Below are positions 1-7,085 of a stretch of 10,219 nt of DNA, piece after piece (positions within the stretch are counted from its first letter, which is position 1; every line of letters starts with the position of its first letter). A program made the translations under genes and the position numbers. The stretch is from a bacterium (GTDB taxonomy: Bacteria > Zixibacteria > MSB-5A5 > GN15 > FEB-12), in contig JAUWMW010000064.1 in assembly GCA_030612965.1 (NCBI GenBank), forward strand, positions 1 to 10,219. Direction: 5' to 3'. Under the pieces are notes generated by a model. The model had not been told where the DNA came from. It saw nothing but the letters and a program-made list of their open reading frames with translations, and ran no database searches.

Positions 1-546
1 ACCATGCTGACCGTTCCCCTGGCCTTCGGCGGCGCTGTTTCCAAGCAAAATTTCGGCGTGATACTGAATGGCCGACATGCCGAGAGCAGCATGTTCGGCA
101 TGTTGTTTGGCTCGGGCTACCAGCGCTTCGACAATCATACACTCCACCACCATGTGTCGGCAGAAACATCCTCGAACATCGATTTCAAGGTGGTCTTGCG
201 CGACAAGGCAACCTCGGCATATACCGGTCTGATACGAATCGAGAATGACGCCAGGACATGCGAAGCGTATCAGGAGAACCGCAACCTGCTGTTGAACAGC
301 GGCACCCGCGCCGAGACGATCCCGGAGTTGGAGATTCTGAACGAGGATGTCCGATGCTCCCATGGCGCGACGCTGGGACCTATCGATCCACTTTCTATTT
401 TCTACCTGCTTTCACGGGGAATTGATGAGGCTGAGGCCGTCCGGATGATCGTATCCGGCTTCGTGATCCCGACGTTGAACCAGGTACCGGAAAACCTGCG
501 GGATCGTATCGGGAGTTTCGTCGCCCAACGACTGGAGAGCAACTGA
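1..546 (+). CDS. sufD: SufD, FeS cluster assembly scaffold subunit (C-terminal part, 5' truncated by window)
   Basis: SufD partners SufB and the ATPase SufC in the cytosolic SufBCD complex on which Fe-S clusters are built. The 181 codons seen here run in frame to the left edge, and the SufB/SufD family is about 400 residues or more, so the ATG at position 4 is internal and the true start lies outside. Family landmarks are the His-rich HTLHHH stretch, the ETSSN-DFKVVL beta-helix strand, PELEI and the VRCSHGATLG segment followed by FYLLSRGI. The PELEI-DDV-like run and SRGI ending fit SufD rather than SufB, whose C terminus usually ends in a different QQRG-type helix. The TGA stop is 2 bp before the next gene, so the genes are co-transcribed. 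sufB and sufC probably lie just upstream, which is inference. Confidence 0.9.
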   Translation, partial: TMLTVPLAFGGAVSKQNFGVILNGRHAESSMFGMLFGSGYQRFDNHTLHHHVSAETSSNIDFKVVLRDKATSAYTGLIRIENDARTCEAYQENRNLLLNSGTRAETIPELEILNEDVRCSHGATLGPIDPLSIFYLLSRGIDEAEAVRMIVSGFVIPTLNQVPENLRDRIGSFVAQRLESN

Positions 547-548
547 CC

Positions 549-860
549 ATGGCTGATTATGTGAAAGTTGCCGTCACCTCCGATATCCCGACCGGAGAGC
601 TTCGCTCCTTCCGGGTCGGCCACACAGACATCGTGGTCTGTAACACGGGCGACGGTTTTCACGCCCTGGCTGACGAGTGTTCGCATGATTCGGCCCCTAT
701 CAGTGACGGCAACCTGGACGGCAACGATGTCGTTTGTCCTCGGCACGGAGCTACATTCGACGTTCATTCCGGCGCTGTCACCGGACCGCCGGCAGTGATC
801 GGAATCGATAAGTATGAATTAAGAATCGAAGGTGAGGATATCCTGGTCAAGGTTGACTGA
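549..860 (+). CDS. Rieske [2Fe-2S] ferredoxin of the SUF operon
   Basis: This is a 103-residue soluble Rieske protein that would carry one electron on a [2Fe-2S] cluster held by two Cys and two His. Both ligand boxes are visible: C44-S-H46 and C63-P-R-H66-G. The spacing and the SHD and PRHGATFD contexts match ferredoxin subunits related to non-heme iron oxygenases. There is no signal peptide or membrane helix, so it is cytosolic. The start is 2 bp after the sufD stop, with GGAG at 534-537 inside the end of sufD. A Rieske gene among suf genes is known in several bacterial phyla. Supplying electrons for cluster assembly or being a client of the operon are both possible. No oxygenase gene is nearby, so catabolic electron transfer is unlikely. 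Confidence 0.9.
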   Translation: MADYVKVAVTSDIPTGELRSFRVGHTDIVVCNTGDGFHALADECSHDSAPISDGNLDGNDVVCPRHGATFDVHSGAVTGPPAVIGIDKYELRIEGEDILVKVD

Positions 861-891
861 TCTGCGACCTTCAAGGAACGAGACAATATAG

Positions 892-2169
892 ATGCGAACA
901 AATACCAACAACCGACCGGCCACCGTTCAAACGGCGCGATCACGACTGGACACTAACCGCATCAAGAGTGACTTCCCAATCCTCGAGGAGAAGATCAATG
1001 GTCACCGTCTTGTCTATCTCGATAGTGCCGCTACTTCGCAAAAGCCCACGGTGGTCATAGATGCCATTCTCGATTTCTATCGTTACAAGAATGCCAACAT
1101 TCACAGAGGTATCCATTCTCTGGCCGAGAAGGCCACCGCTGCCTACGAGCACACCCGGCAGCGGGTAGCACATTTCATCGGCGACGTCGATCCCGAGGAA
1201 GTGATCTTCACGCGCGGCACAACTGAGGCGATCAATCTGCTGGCTTACACCTGGGGCGAGACCAATATCAAGGAAGGCGACGAGATCGTCATCACTGAGA
1301 TGGAGCACCATGCCAACCTGGTGCCGTGGGTTATCCTCGCGCAGAAGAAGAAGGCTATACTCAAACGAATCCCGATCACTCTTTGCGGCCATCTCGACTT
1401 GAGCAACATTGACGACATCATCACGCCTAAGACTAGGCTGCTGGCCATGATGCACATGTCAAACGTCCTGGGTACGATTAACCCGGTGGCGGAACTGACG
1501 GAGTCGGCGCACCAGCAGGGCGCCATTGTGCTCGCGGACGGCGCGCAGGCGGTGCCGCACATGGCGGTCGATGTCAAGGCGCTGGGGGTTGACTTCTACG
1601 CTTTCTCATCACACAAAATGCTGGGACCGACCGGGGTTGGCGTGCTGTATGGAAAGCGTGCCTTACTTGAGGCCATGCCGCCGTTCAATATGGGGGGTGA
1701 GATGATACGCGAGGTACGCTTCGACCGCATCACCTGGAATGAAATCCCGCACAAGTTCGAGGCCGGCACGCCGGACATCGCTAACGTCGTGGCCTTTGAG
1801 GCCGCCCTGACCTATCTCGAAGAGCTTGGCATGGACAAGATTAGAGAACATGAAATCGCGCTGACGAAGTACGCCATTGGCCGTCTGTCTGAAATCAACG
1901 GGCTTGAAATCCAGGGTCCCCAGGAGGCCGAGTTGCGCGGCGGCGCAATTAGCTTCACCGACCACGATATTCACCCCCACGACATCAGCACTTTTCTCGA
2001 CACCAAGGGGATCGCCATCAGAGCTGGCCACCACTGCGCCCAGCCTCTGATGAGAATTCTGGGTAAAATAGCGACCGCGCGCGCATCGCTGTACATTTAC
2101 AATGACGAGGCGGACATCGATGCACTGATCGACGCTTTGATAGACATGAGGAGGTATTTCGGAGTATGA
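892..2169 (+). CDS. sufS: SufS, group II cysteine desulfurase
   Basis: PLP-dependent cysteine desulfurase: it converts L-cysteine to L-alanine and leaves a persulfide that is passed to SufU. The 425 residues match the family length plus an N-terminal tail of about 20 polar residues before the usual DFPIL start. Visible sites are the YLDSAATSQKP substrate-loop motif (42-52), TEMEHHAN with the PLP-stacking His (about 139-140), ADGAQA (215-220), the PLP lysine K242 in SSHKMLGPTG, and catalytic C382 in RAGHHCAQP. That short loop around the catalytic Cys marks the SufS/group II type rather than NifS/IscS. AAGGA lies at 873-877, a rather long 14 bp from the ATG, but no better start exists in frame. 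The stop overlaps the sufU start in ATGA, which couples donor and acceptor translation. Confidence 0.96.
   Translation: MRTNTNNRPATVQTARSRLDTNRIKSDFPILEEKINGHRLVYLDSAATSQKPTVVIDAILDFYRYKNANIHRGIHSLAEKATAAYEHTRQRVAHFIGDVDPEEVIFTRGTTEAINLLAYTWGETNIKEGDEIVITEMEHHANLVPWVILAQKKKAILKRIPITLCGHLDLSNIDDIITPKTRLLAMMHMSNVLGTINPVAELTESAHQQGAIVLADGAQAVPHMAVDVKALGVDFYAFSSHKMLGPTGVGVLYGKRALLEAMPPFNMGGEMIREVRFDRITWNEIPHKFEAGTPDIANVVAFEAALTYLEELGMDKIREHEIALTKYAIGRLSEINGLEIQGPQEAELRGGAISFTDHDIHPHDISTFLDTKGIAIRAGHHCAQPLMRILGKIATARASLYIYNDEADIDALIDALIDMRRYFGV
2149..2154 (+). promoter_or_regulatory. Strong ribosome binding site for sufU inside sufS
   Basis: AGGAGG lies within the last codons of sufS, 11 bp before the sufU ATG at 2166. 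Together with the ATGA overlap it supports the chosen sufU start and translational coupling. Confidence 0.6.
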
Positions 2170-2645
2170 GTGAGCCACTGGACGACATGTACCGTGATAT
2201 AATCATGGACCATTATCGCTCGCCGCGCGGCAAGCAGGCGGTCGAGAAGGCCGACATCACGTCGGATGGATCCAACCCAGCCTGCGGTGACGAACTCGAG
2301 ATGCAGGTCGAGATGGCCGGTGGCACGCTCAAGCACATCCACGTCGACTGCAAAGGCTGCGCTATCTCGGTGGCATCCGGATCGATGTTGGCGGAGATCG
2401 TCGAAGGGCGACCGCTTGAAGAAGCCCGACGAATCGCCGAACTGGTGCGCCGCATGTTGAAAGGTGAGGAGGTCGAGTTGCCGGATGATCTGGGGGATCT
2501 CGACGCACTAAAAGGCGTACGACAGTTTCCGGTCCGCATCAAATGCGCGCTCTTGTCCTGGGTCACCCTGATCAATGGTCTGGAGAACTACGAGCGGGGT
2601 CAGGCCGACAGCGACATACCGGCGACGACCGAGGATAAAGAATGA
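2166..2645 (+). CDS. sufU: SufU, zinc-dependent sulfurtransferase
   Basis: SufU takes the persulfide sulfur from SufS and delivers it to SufBCD. In the Bacillus subtilis protein, zinc is held by Cys41, Asp43, Cys66 and Cys128. Here the equivalents sit one residue earlier: C40 and D42 in NPACGDE, C65 in CKGCAIS and C127 in RIKCALLSW. The stretch between the second and third Cys ligands (about 62 residues) carries the insertion that separates SufU from IscU scaffolds, and the N-terminal MYRDIIMDHYRSPR is typical. The acidic last 15 residues look like a disordered tail. It directly follows sufS with a 4-bp overlap, as expected for an obligate enzyme-acceptor pair. An IscU-type scaffold role is the main alternative and is unlikely. 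Confidence 0.95.
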   Translation: MSEPLDDMYRDIIMDHYRSPRGKQAVEKADITSDGSNPACGDELEMQVEMAGGTLKHIHVDCKGCAISVASGSMLAEIVEGRPLEEARRIAELVRRMLKGEEVELPDDLGDLDALKGVRQFPVRIKCALLSWVTLINGLENYERGQADSDIPATTEDKE

Positions 2646-2672
2646 TGGCGATAGTGTCAAAACATCACCGTC
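2644..2672 (+). other. Imperfect intercistronic hairpin between sufU and sufT
   Basis: GATGGCGAT (2644-2652) can pair with ATCACCGTC (2664-2672) with one G-U wobble and one C-A mismatch around an 11-nt loop. It sits over the sufU stop and is followed by a U-rich but not continuous T tract. It could lower or stabilise expression of sufT relative to sufU. It is a weak structure and may be chance. Confidence 0.25.
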
Positions 2673-2696
2673 TTCTTGATTGAAGGGTGCACAAGC

Positions 2697-3008
2697 ATGC
2701 CATTACCGACAAAGGAAGATGTTCTTGAGGCTCTGAAACCCGTGCGCGACCCAGAGATGCAGGTAGGCATCGTCGATCTTGGACTCATCTATGACGTCGA
2801 CATCACGCCGGACGGCCTGGTCCAAATCAAGATGACCCTCACCACCCCCGCCTGCCCTTACGGCGAAATGCTGATCAACATGGCACACCGTGCTGTGCAG
2901 GCACTCGATGGCGTAACTGAGGTCAGAATCGCTCTCGTCTGGGAACCGATCTGGGACCCTAAGGAAATGGCCTCCGAAGAAGCCAAGGACTCGCTTGGTA
3001 TCTGGTGA
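2697..3008 (+). CDS. sufT: SufT, MIP18/DUF59 family Fe-S maturation protein
   Basis: A single-domain MIP18-family (DUF59) protein of 103 residues, shared by bacterial SufT and eukaryotic cytosolic Fe-S targeting factors. Landmarks are the opening helix EDVLEALKPVRDPEM, with the family DPE motif at 18-20, IVDLGLIYDV, and the single conserved Cys C53 in TTPACPYG. In other bacteria SufT helps mature Fe-S proteins, but its exact chemistry is unsettled. The ATG at 2697 is preferred over a TTG at 2676 because AAGGG at 2683-2687 gives a normal 9-bp spacing and the protein then begins where the family does. It is the last gene of the operon and ends 24 bp from a convergent gene. A PaaD-like role is possible for the family but nothing here supports it. 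Confidence 0.9.
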   Translation: MPLPTKEDVLEALKPVRDPEMQVGIVDLGLIYDVDITPDGLVQIKMTLTTPACPYGEMLINMAHRAVQALDGVTEVRIALVWEPIWDPKEMASEEAKDSLGIW

Positions 3009-3032
3009 AACCCGCCTCGTGCGGCCCGATGC

Positions 3033-4682
3033 TTACGGTCTGGTCAGCAGCATGCGATGATTCACCACAAACCCCGCGGCCTCCACGCGACAAACGTAGA
3101 TCCCCTCCGGCTGGTCGGAAGCGTCCCATTCGAATGAGACAAGCCCCGTGCCGCTCGTACTGCGAAACAGCGCAACCCTCGTTCCCAGCCAATTAAGTAC
3201 AGCGCATTGGAAATCGCCCGAATCCGGCATGTAGAAGCCTATAGTGGTGGTATCACGAAACGGGTTGGGGTGGTTCGTCACATACAGCGGAACCGTATCG
3301 GAGGCACCGCCCAGCTCAATCGGTGCCCCGTTGTAGGTGGCAAGCTCTGCAGTAACTATGTTGGCGTCGAAAGCCAGGAACTGTCCTTCGAAGTGCGCGC
3401 CTTGCTCAATCTTTGAAACCAGAATTCGCGTGTTGCACCCATCGAACTGGTAGCTTAACTCCATCTGAGAGGCCAGTGACCTTGGGGCTACATCGCCTTC
3501 CAGAACAATGAACGCCGCACCCGCTTGCCGGTCGATTGACAGCATACCGGCACAGTAGGTAAGCCTCCCACCTACAGGCGTCACGGGAGCAACTGGTAAA
3601 GCGTCTCCGGCAATTATTCGAATAAGATACACCAGATCAGCGACCTCCAGCATCACTCCATTCGCATTCACATCGGTGGCTGCAATCTGGCCCTGTAAGT
3701 TGACGCTGAACACACCGATACCCTTGACAAAGTAGTTGCTGAACAGAACGGCATCGGCAATCTCGTTCGCTTTGCCGTTCAGGTTGACGTCACCGCGATC
3801 GTCTATCGAATCGGCACAGATTATCTGTACGCCACCGTTGATGAAGTCGATAATCTGAACCGGGATTGGCCGGTAGGGGTCTGTCGGCTCAAGGCACTCC
3901 TGCTGAGTACCCGTATAAGTACAGAACCCACTGTGTTCATCCGTGATAAACTCGGACAAGTCGACATTGTCAAAAACATAGCGCGATACGCCCTGGATCG
4001 ATGCCATAGGGTCATCAGGCGGGTGGAAGGCGATGCTGTTATCGCCGCAATCCATCCAGAAGAAGCGGATGGGGACAAACGCGCATTCAAGAGTCCGGTC
4101 ACTGCTCACCACGAAGTCGAGCGTGAACAGTACATAGGGACCGGCGGCACCCAGACTGTCACAACACGCCATGTCCGGGTGGTAGGGACCGTTGTTGGTC
4201 TCGGCGATACTCACTACTCTAAGCATCCCGCTGGGACAACTGTCCCCACAATTACCGAACGGTCCGTAGCGGTAGTTGAAGTACTCCCATCCGCACTCCG
4301 TATGGAGCGCTCCGGGAATAGCGGCCTGGAAGTGGAGAGCCGATGCATCATAGGCGATCAGGAAATCGAAGCCGCCGGACTGGAAGGGATTCCGATTCAT
4401 TGTAACGTCGACCAGTTCGTGCATTCCCTGTAAGGTAGCATGAGTAGTTTCAATCTGAACTACGTAGACTGAGTCCTGCTCCCAGAACACCGTATCTTCC
4501 GGTTCGAAGATGACCACTGCACTATCACCATCGTCGAATGTCGTGGGGGACTTCTTGGCGCAACCGGGGACCAGTACGCACAGTCCCGTCAGAAACACGG
4601 TTGCCGCCACAAGGACTGCCGCCACCAGCAACCACCGTAAGCCTATCGCAGGCTGACAAATAGAATCGTTCGATATCATCAT
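3033..4682 (-). CDS. Secreted or lipid-anchored protein with cohesin-like region, dockerin-like Ca2+ pair and FlgD-like C-terminal domain
   Basis: This 549-residue exported protein has no function I can name. Residues 15-37 form one hydrophobic segment, followed by LVPGC41, an imperfect lipobox (Pro at -2), so lipid anchoring is likely but not certain. Residues 73-215 resemble a cohesin-type beta sandwich (GGFDFLIAYDASALHF). Residues 296-360 hold two dockerin-like calcium loops, beginning D298-x-N-x-N-G and D337-x-N-x-N-G. Residues 468-549 begin NHPNPF and include WD and GIYV, as in FlgD-Ig or type-A sorting domains of FCB bacteria. At least 14 cysteines are present, many shared with the 434-aa paralogue at 5589-6893, suggesting disulfides in an exported fold. 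The ATG overlaps the stop of the barrel gene (ATGA), with GGAG 5 bp before it, so the two are co-translated. A surface assembly or adhesion role is inference. Confidence 0.8.
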   Translation of the reverse strand: MMISNDSICQPAIGLRWLLVAAVLVAATVFLTGLCVLVPGCAKKSPTTFDDGDSAVVIFEPEDTVFWEQDSVYVVQIETTHATLQGMHELVDVTMNRNPFQSGGFDFLIAYDASALHFQAAIPGALHTECGWEYFNYRYGPFGNCGDSCPSGMLRVVSIAETNNGPYHPDMACCDSLGAAGPYVLFTLDFVVSSDRTLECAFVPIRFFWMDCGDNSIAFHPPDDPMASIQGVSRYVFDNVDLSEFITDEHSGFCTYTGTQQECLEPTDPYRPIPVQIIDFINGGVQIICADSIDDRGDVNLNGKANEIADAVLFSNYFVKGIGVFSVNLQGQIAATDVNANGVMLEVADLVYLIRIIAGDALPVAPVTPVGGRLTYCAGMLSIDRQAGAAFIVLEGDVAPRSLASQMELSYQFDGCNTRILVSKIEQGAHFEGQFLAFDANIVTAELATYNGAPIELGGASDTVPLYVTNHPNPFRDTTTIGFYMPDSGDFQCAVLNWLGTRVALFRSTSGTGLVSFEWDASDQPEGIYVCRVEAAGFVVNHRMLLTRP

Positions 4683-5446
4683 AGTATCTCCACCGTGACT
4701 GTTCCCTGAAGATACCAGCCACTAAAGTCAAGGCGAACCGCCTGCGCCGGCCTGGCTCCATCAAAGCGCCACACGGCGCCGGCATCGTTTTCCAGATCAC
4801 TTGTCACGATTTGTCGGTACCCGCCTTCCACTCCCAATGAAACCGGTCCAGCCAGACTTCGCTGAATTCCCATCGAAATCAGCCACCCCCATCCGCGTCC
4901 GGTGTACTTGTCCTCTTTGCTCCATAGTGTCGCCTGTGAACTGTCAACGACTACTTCACGCTCCAGGCTGGCCCTGCCGAACGCATAGGCCGCTCCAAGG
5001 CTCACAAATGGCGACCATGTTCCCCGCGACATGAAGTACTTGAATCGTGCGTGCGGAATGACGGCCGACACCGACAGTTCGTTGCTTACAGTCATGGTGC
5101 CGACGACTTGCTGCAATTCATCGATAATCAACTCGGTGCGGCCGTAATCGGTCTTGCCCCCGGTGTAGGACAACCCCAACAGTATTTGGTGCTTTGGCGG
5201 GAGTGAATATGCAAGTTCACCATAGAAACTCACACGATTACTCAGATGGTCATCCAGTAGCCCCGCCGGTCGCGCGAATTCGTCGATGTATTTGTCGTTG
5301 AGATCGTCCTGGTCGGCCTGCCCCCATCCAGCGCCGAACGTGACCTGGAAATTGGAGAATGGTGAACCCTCAGCGCGAACTCCACACCAGGAGAAAAGCA
5401 CAAGCGATAAAGCAGCAAGGACTAACCTGGCACTCACTCGAACCAT
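4679..5446 (-). CDS. Small outer-membrane beta-barrel protein
   Basis: A 255-residue protein with a clear signal peptide: basic MVRVSAR, a hydrophobic core LVLAALSLVLFSW and a VRA cleavage site after residue 25. The mature part is a run of alternating polar and hydrophobic strands with aromatic girdles (for example FQVTFGAGWG, RVSFYGELAY, QILLGLSYTGG, WSPFVSLGAAYAFG, VSLGVEGGYRQ, GWYLQGTVTVEIL). It looks like an 8- to 10-strand porin-like barrel of the OmpA/OmpW outer-membrane class. The last residue is Leu rather than the usual aromatic. The ATG at 5446 is preferred to a GTG at 5509 because AGGA lies 7 bp upstream and the signal peptide then starts correctly. It is the first gene of a two-gene operon with the 549-aa surface protein, so it may help display or anchor that partner; this is inference. 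Confidence 0.78.
   Translation of the reverse strand: MVRVSARLVLAALSLVLFSWCGVRAEGSPFSNFQVTFGAGWGQADQDDLNDKYIDEFARPAGLLDDHLSNRVSFYGELAYSLPPKHQILLGLSYTGGKTDYGRTELIIDELQQVVGTMTVSNELSVSAVIPHARFKYFMSRGTWSPFVSLGAAYAFGRASLEREVVVDSSQATLWSKEDKYTGRGWGWLISMGIQRSLAGPVSLGVEGGYRQIVTSDLENDAGAVWRFDGARPAQAVRLDFSGWYLQGTVTVEIL
4688..4691 (-). promoter_or_regulatory. Ribosome binding site for the 549-aa surface protein
   Basis: GGAG on the minus strand lies 5 bp before the first of two adjacent ATG codons (8 bp before the second), inside the last codons of the barrel gene. It fixes the start of the downstream gene to within one codon. Confidence 0.55.
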
Positions 5447-5453
5447 CAAGCGA

Positions 5454-5457
5454 TCCT
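5454..5457 (-). promoter_or_regulatory. Ribosome binding site deciding the barrel-protein start
   Basis: AGGA on the minus strand is 7 bp before the ATG at 5446. The longer reading from a GTG at 5509 has no such site and would put 21 non-signal residues in front of a good signal peptide. Confidence 0.55.
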
Positions 5458-5530
5458 GGTTTGGAACTACAGACGTACTCTCATTTGTTGGCATAAACAC
5501 ACTCGGCACGACACATTGGACAACCTACTC

Positions 5531-5565
5531 TGATGTTAATATAGGGATAAGTGGTTGTTAGTCAA
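5531..5565 (-). promoter_or_regulatory. Sigma70-like promoter for the barrel / 549-aa protein operon
   Basis: On the minus strand a -35 TTGACT (5560-5565) and a -10 TATATT (5538-5543) are separated by 16 bp. Each is one base from consensus. Transcription should start near 5531, leaving a leader of about 85 nt before the ATG at 5446. The core closely matches the promoter at 6967-6994, including the nine bases CCCTATATT. Confidence 0.65.
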
Positions 5566-5588
5566 GGGGCTTCTGTCTGCGCACGCTG

Positions 5589-6893
5589 TCAATGCTCTTC
5601 AATCGTCACATCCACCCATGCCCCGTCGACCGTGGACATGTCTATGGACATGACTTCACCTTCGGTCTGCAAAAACGGACCGGAGAATGTATACCGTAAC
5701 CACGGATTCACGTCCATGTTCCTATCACCGAGGATCAGCACGTAGGTACGACCGCCCTCAAACCGACTACGAAACGTCGTATGATCCGCCAGCGACGTCC
5801 AGTCCACCTCCCCCTCGAGAACGACCTGCGCTGCAGCTACTTCCTGATCAACCATCAGCACGCCGTCGACAATTGAGCAGTGTGCAGTGTCGGCCTCAGG
5901 TAATGGGAGTGGTAATGCGTTATCTATCATTACCTGAACCATATAAACGAGATCGGATGATGTGAGAGTGCGGCCATCGCCGTTAACATCAGTGGCGGCG
6001 ATCTGGACTGGCCGACTTCGGTTGAAAACCTCAAGACCCCGGTTGAAGTAGTCATTGAATAGCACAAGATCGGTAATCTCGAACGGCCAGCCGTCAAGGT
6101 CAATGTCTCCTCGCACAGCAACGCTATCCGCACAGACGATATCCACTCCTCCATTGATAAAGTCGACCAGTCGCACCGGCTGAGCGGTTGGCATCGGGTC
6201 CGACTCATAGCATTCGTGCTGAAAACCGGTGAAGGTCGGGAAGCCGGTGCGGTCGTCCGTGATGCGCCCGATTAGATCATAATCGAAAATGTCTTTCGCT
6301 ACCGCTCTGATATCAGTGCCCCTATTCCAATCAGTGCTATAGGTAACAACGTTGTCATCACAGTCTTCCCAGTAGAATCTTATGGGCAAATAAATGCATT
6401 CGAACTGCGGGTCGTTGGATACTACGAAATCGATACTGAACAGCACCAGCGGACCACCGTTCACTCGTTCAATCTCACACCCCGATTCGGTGTATAGATT
6501 CCATGCATCCACATCAGCGATGCCTTTCACCCAAACGGCCCCGGTGCCGCCCCGGAATCCAGTGTCTATCAATTCATATTGGTAGCTGAAGTACTCCCAG
6601 TCACAAATTGTATACAAGTCCCCGGGAATCGCGGCCATGAAGCACAGCACCTGGGCGTTATACACGAGCTTGAGATCAAAACCTGTTGGTCGATAGTAGC
6701 CGCTGTTGAGCGTAACATCGACAATCACATGCATCCCTTGCAGTGTGTTGTGAGTAGTTTCGATCTGAATTTCGAAGTTCTGCGACGCTCCCGCGCCTCC
6801 TCCAGAGGGCGGCTTGTGCTCGCAGCCGGAAAGCATCAGTACGGTTGCAGCCAGACTACACGCGAGCACCCGAAACATCATTGCCTTAGCCAT
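5589..6893 (-). CDS. Lipoprotein with cohesin-like region and dockerin-like Ca2+ pair (paralogue of the 549-aa protein)
   Basis: A 434-residue lipoprotein of unknown function. The signal peptide MAKAMMFRVLACSLAATV ends in a good lipobox L21-S-G-C24, followed by a Gly/Ser linker. Residues 40-180 are cohesin-like (GFDLKLVYNAQVLCFMAAIPG), and residues 261-325 carry two dockerin-like calcium loops, D263-x-D-x-D-G and D302-x-N-x-D-G. It shares long blocks with the 549-aa protein: QIETTH-TLQGMH, the DWEYF or GWEYF motif, FVVS, PIRF-W, DFINGGV and CADS, with matching cysteines. It lacks the FlgD-like C-terminal domain of that protein. The ATG at 6893 is chosen over an ATG-less upstream extension to 6968, because that extension overlaps the promoter's -10 box, while AAGG lies 10 bp before 6893. 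Calcium-dependent surface protein interaction is the likely theme, by inference. Confidence 0.8.
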   Translation of the reverse strand: MAKAMMFRVLACSLAATVLMLSGCEHKPPSGGGAGASQNFEIQIETTHNTLQGMHVIVDVTLNSGYYRPTGFDLKLVYNAQVLCFMAAIPGDLYTICDWEYFSYQYELIDTGFRGGTGAVWVKGIADVDAWNLYTESGCEIERVNGGPLVLFSIDFVVSNDPQFECIYLPIRFYWEDCDDNVVTYSTDWNRGTDIRAVAKDIFDYDLIGRITDDRTGFPTFTGFQHECYESDPMPTAQPVRLVDFINGGVDIVCADSVAVRGDIDLDGWPFEITDLVLFNDYFNRGLEVFNRSRPVQIAATDVNGDGRTLTSSDLVYMVQVMIDNALPLPLPEADTAHCSIVDGVLMVDQEVAAAQVVLEGEVDWTSLADHTTFRSRFEGGRTYVLILGDRNMDVNPWLRYTFSGPFLQTEGEVMSIDMSTVDGAWVDVTIEEH

Positions 6894-6959
6894 ATATCCA
6901 CGACCTTTTCTAGTAGGTCTACGGAAGTGAAGATCTCTGTCACCCTCCGCCGGTGACTC

Positions 6960-6994
6960 TTTAGGCAATATAGGGTTGATGCCGGTTTTGTCAA
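6960..6994 (-). promoter_or_regulatory. Sigma70-like promoter for the 434-aa lipoprotein gene
   Basis: On the minus strand a perfect -35 TTGACA (6989-6994) and a -10 TATATT (6967-6972) are 16 bp apart. The start near 6960 leaves a leader of about 67 nt before the ATG at 6893. It closely matches the promoter of the barrel operon at 5538-5565. Confidence 0.7.
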
Positions 6995-7070
6995 GGTAGG
7001 CTTCGTTGCGTATCGTATCCGCGTCTGCGCTTAAGGAATGCGCCTATCGACACTGTCTCACGAAGGTCCA

Positions 7071-7085
7071 ACCCGCCCGGCGGGT
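7071..7085 (-). terminator. GC-rich hairpin at the nadA stop codon
   Basis: ACCCGC and GCGGGT pair as a perfect 6-bp stem around CCG (7071-7085), touching the nadA stop. No T run follows on the minus strand, so it is at most a partial or factor-dependent terminator, or an mRNA 3'-end stabiliser. Confidence 0.25.

Noticed and set aside
1663..2178. A 171-codon open frame antisense to sufS and overlapping sufU
   Set aside because: It lies opposite highly conserved coding sequence, has no ribosome binding site that I can see and no family resemblance.
3012..3024. CCGC/GCGG hairpin between the convergent operons as a bidirectional terminator
   Set aside because: Only 4 bp of stem and no real T run on either side.
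3933..4433. A 166-codon open frame on the plus strand inside the 549-aa protein gene
   Set aside because: The minus-strand reading has a signal sequence, recognised domains and a paralogue; the plus-strand protein has no recognisable motif, signal or ribosome binding site.
5447..5509. Extended N terminus of the barrel protein from a GTG at 5509
   Set aside because: It adds 21 polar residues before a good signal peptide and lacks a ribosome binding site; AGGA precedes the ATG at 5446.
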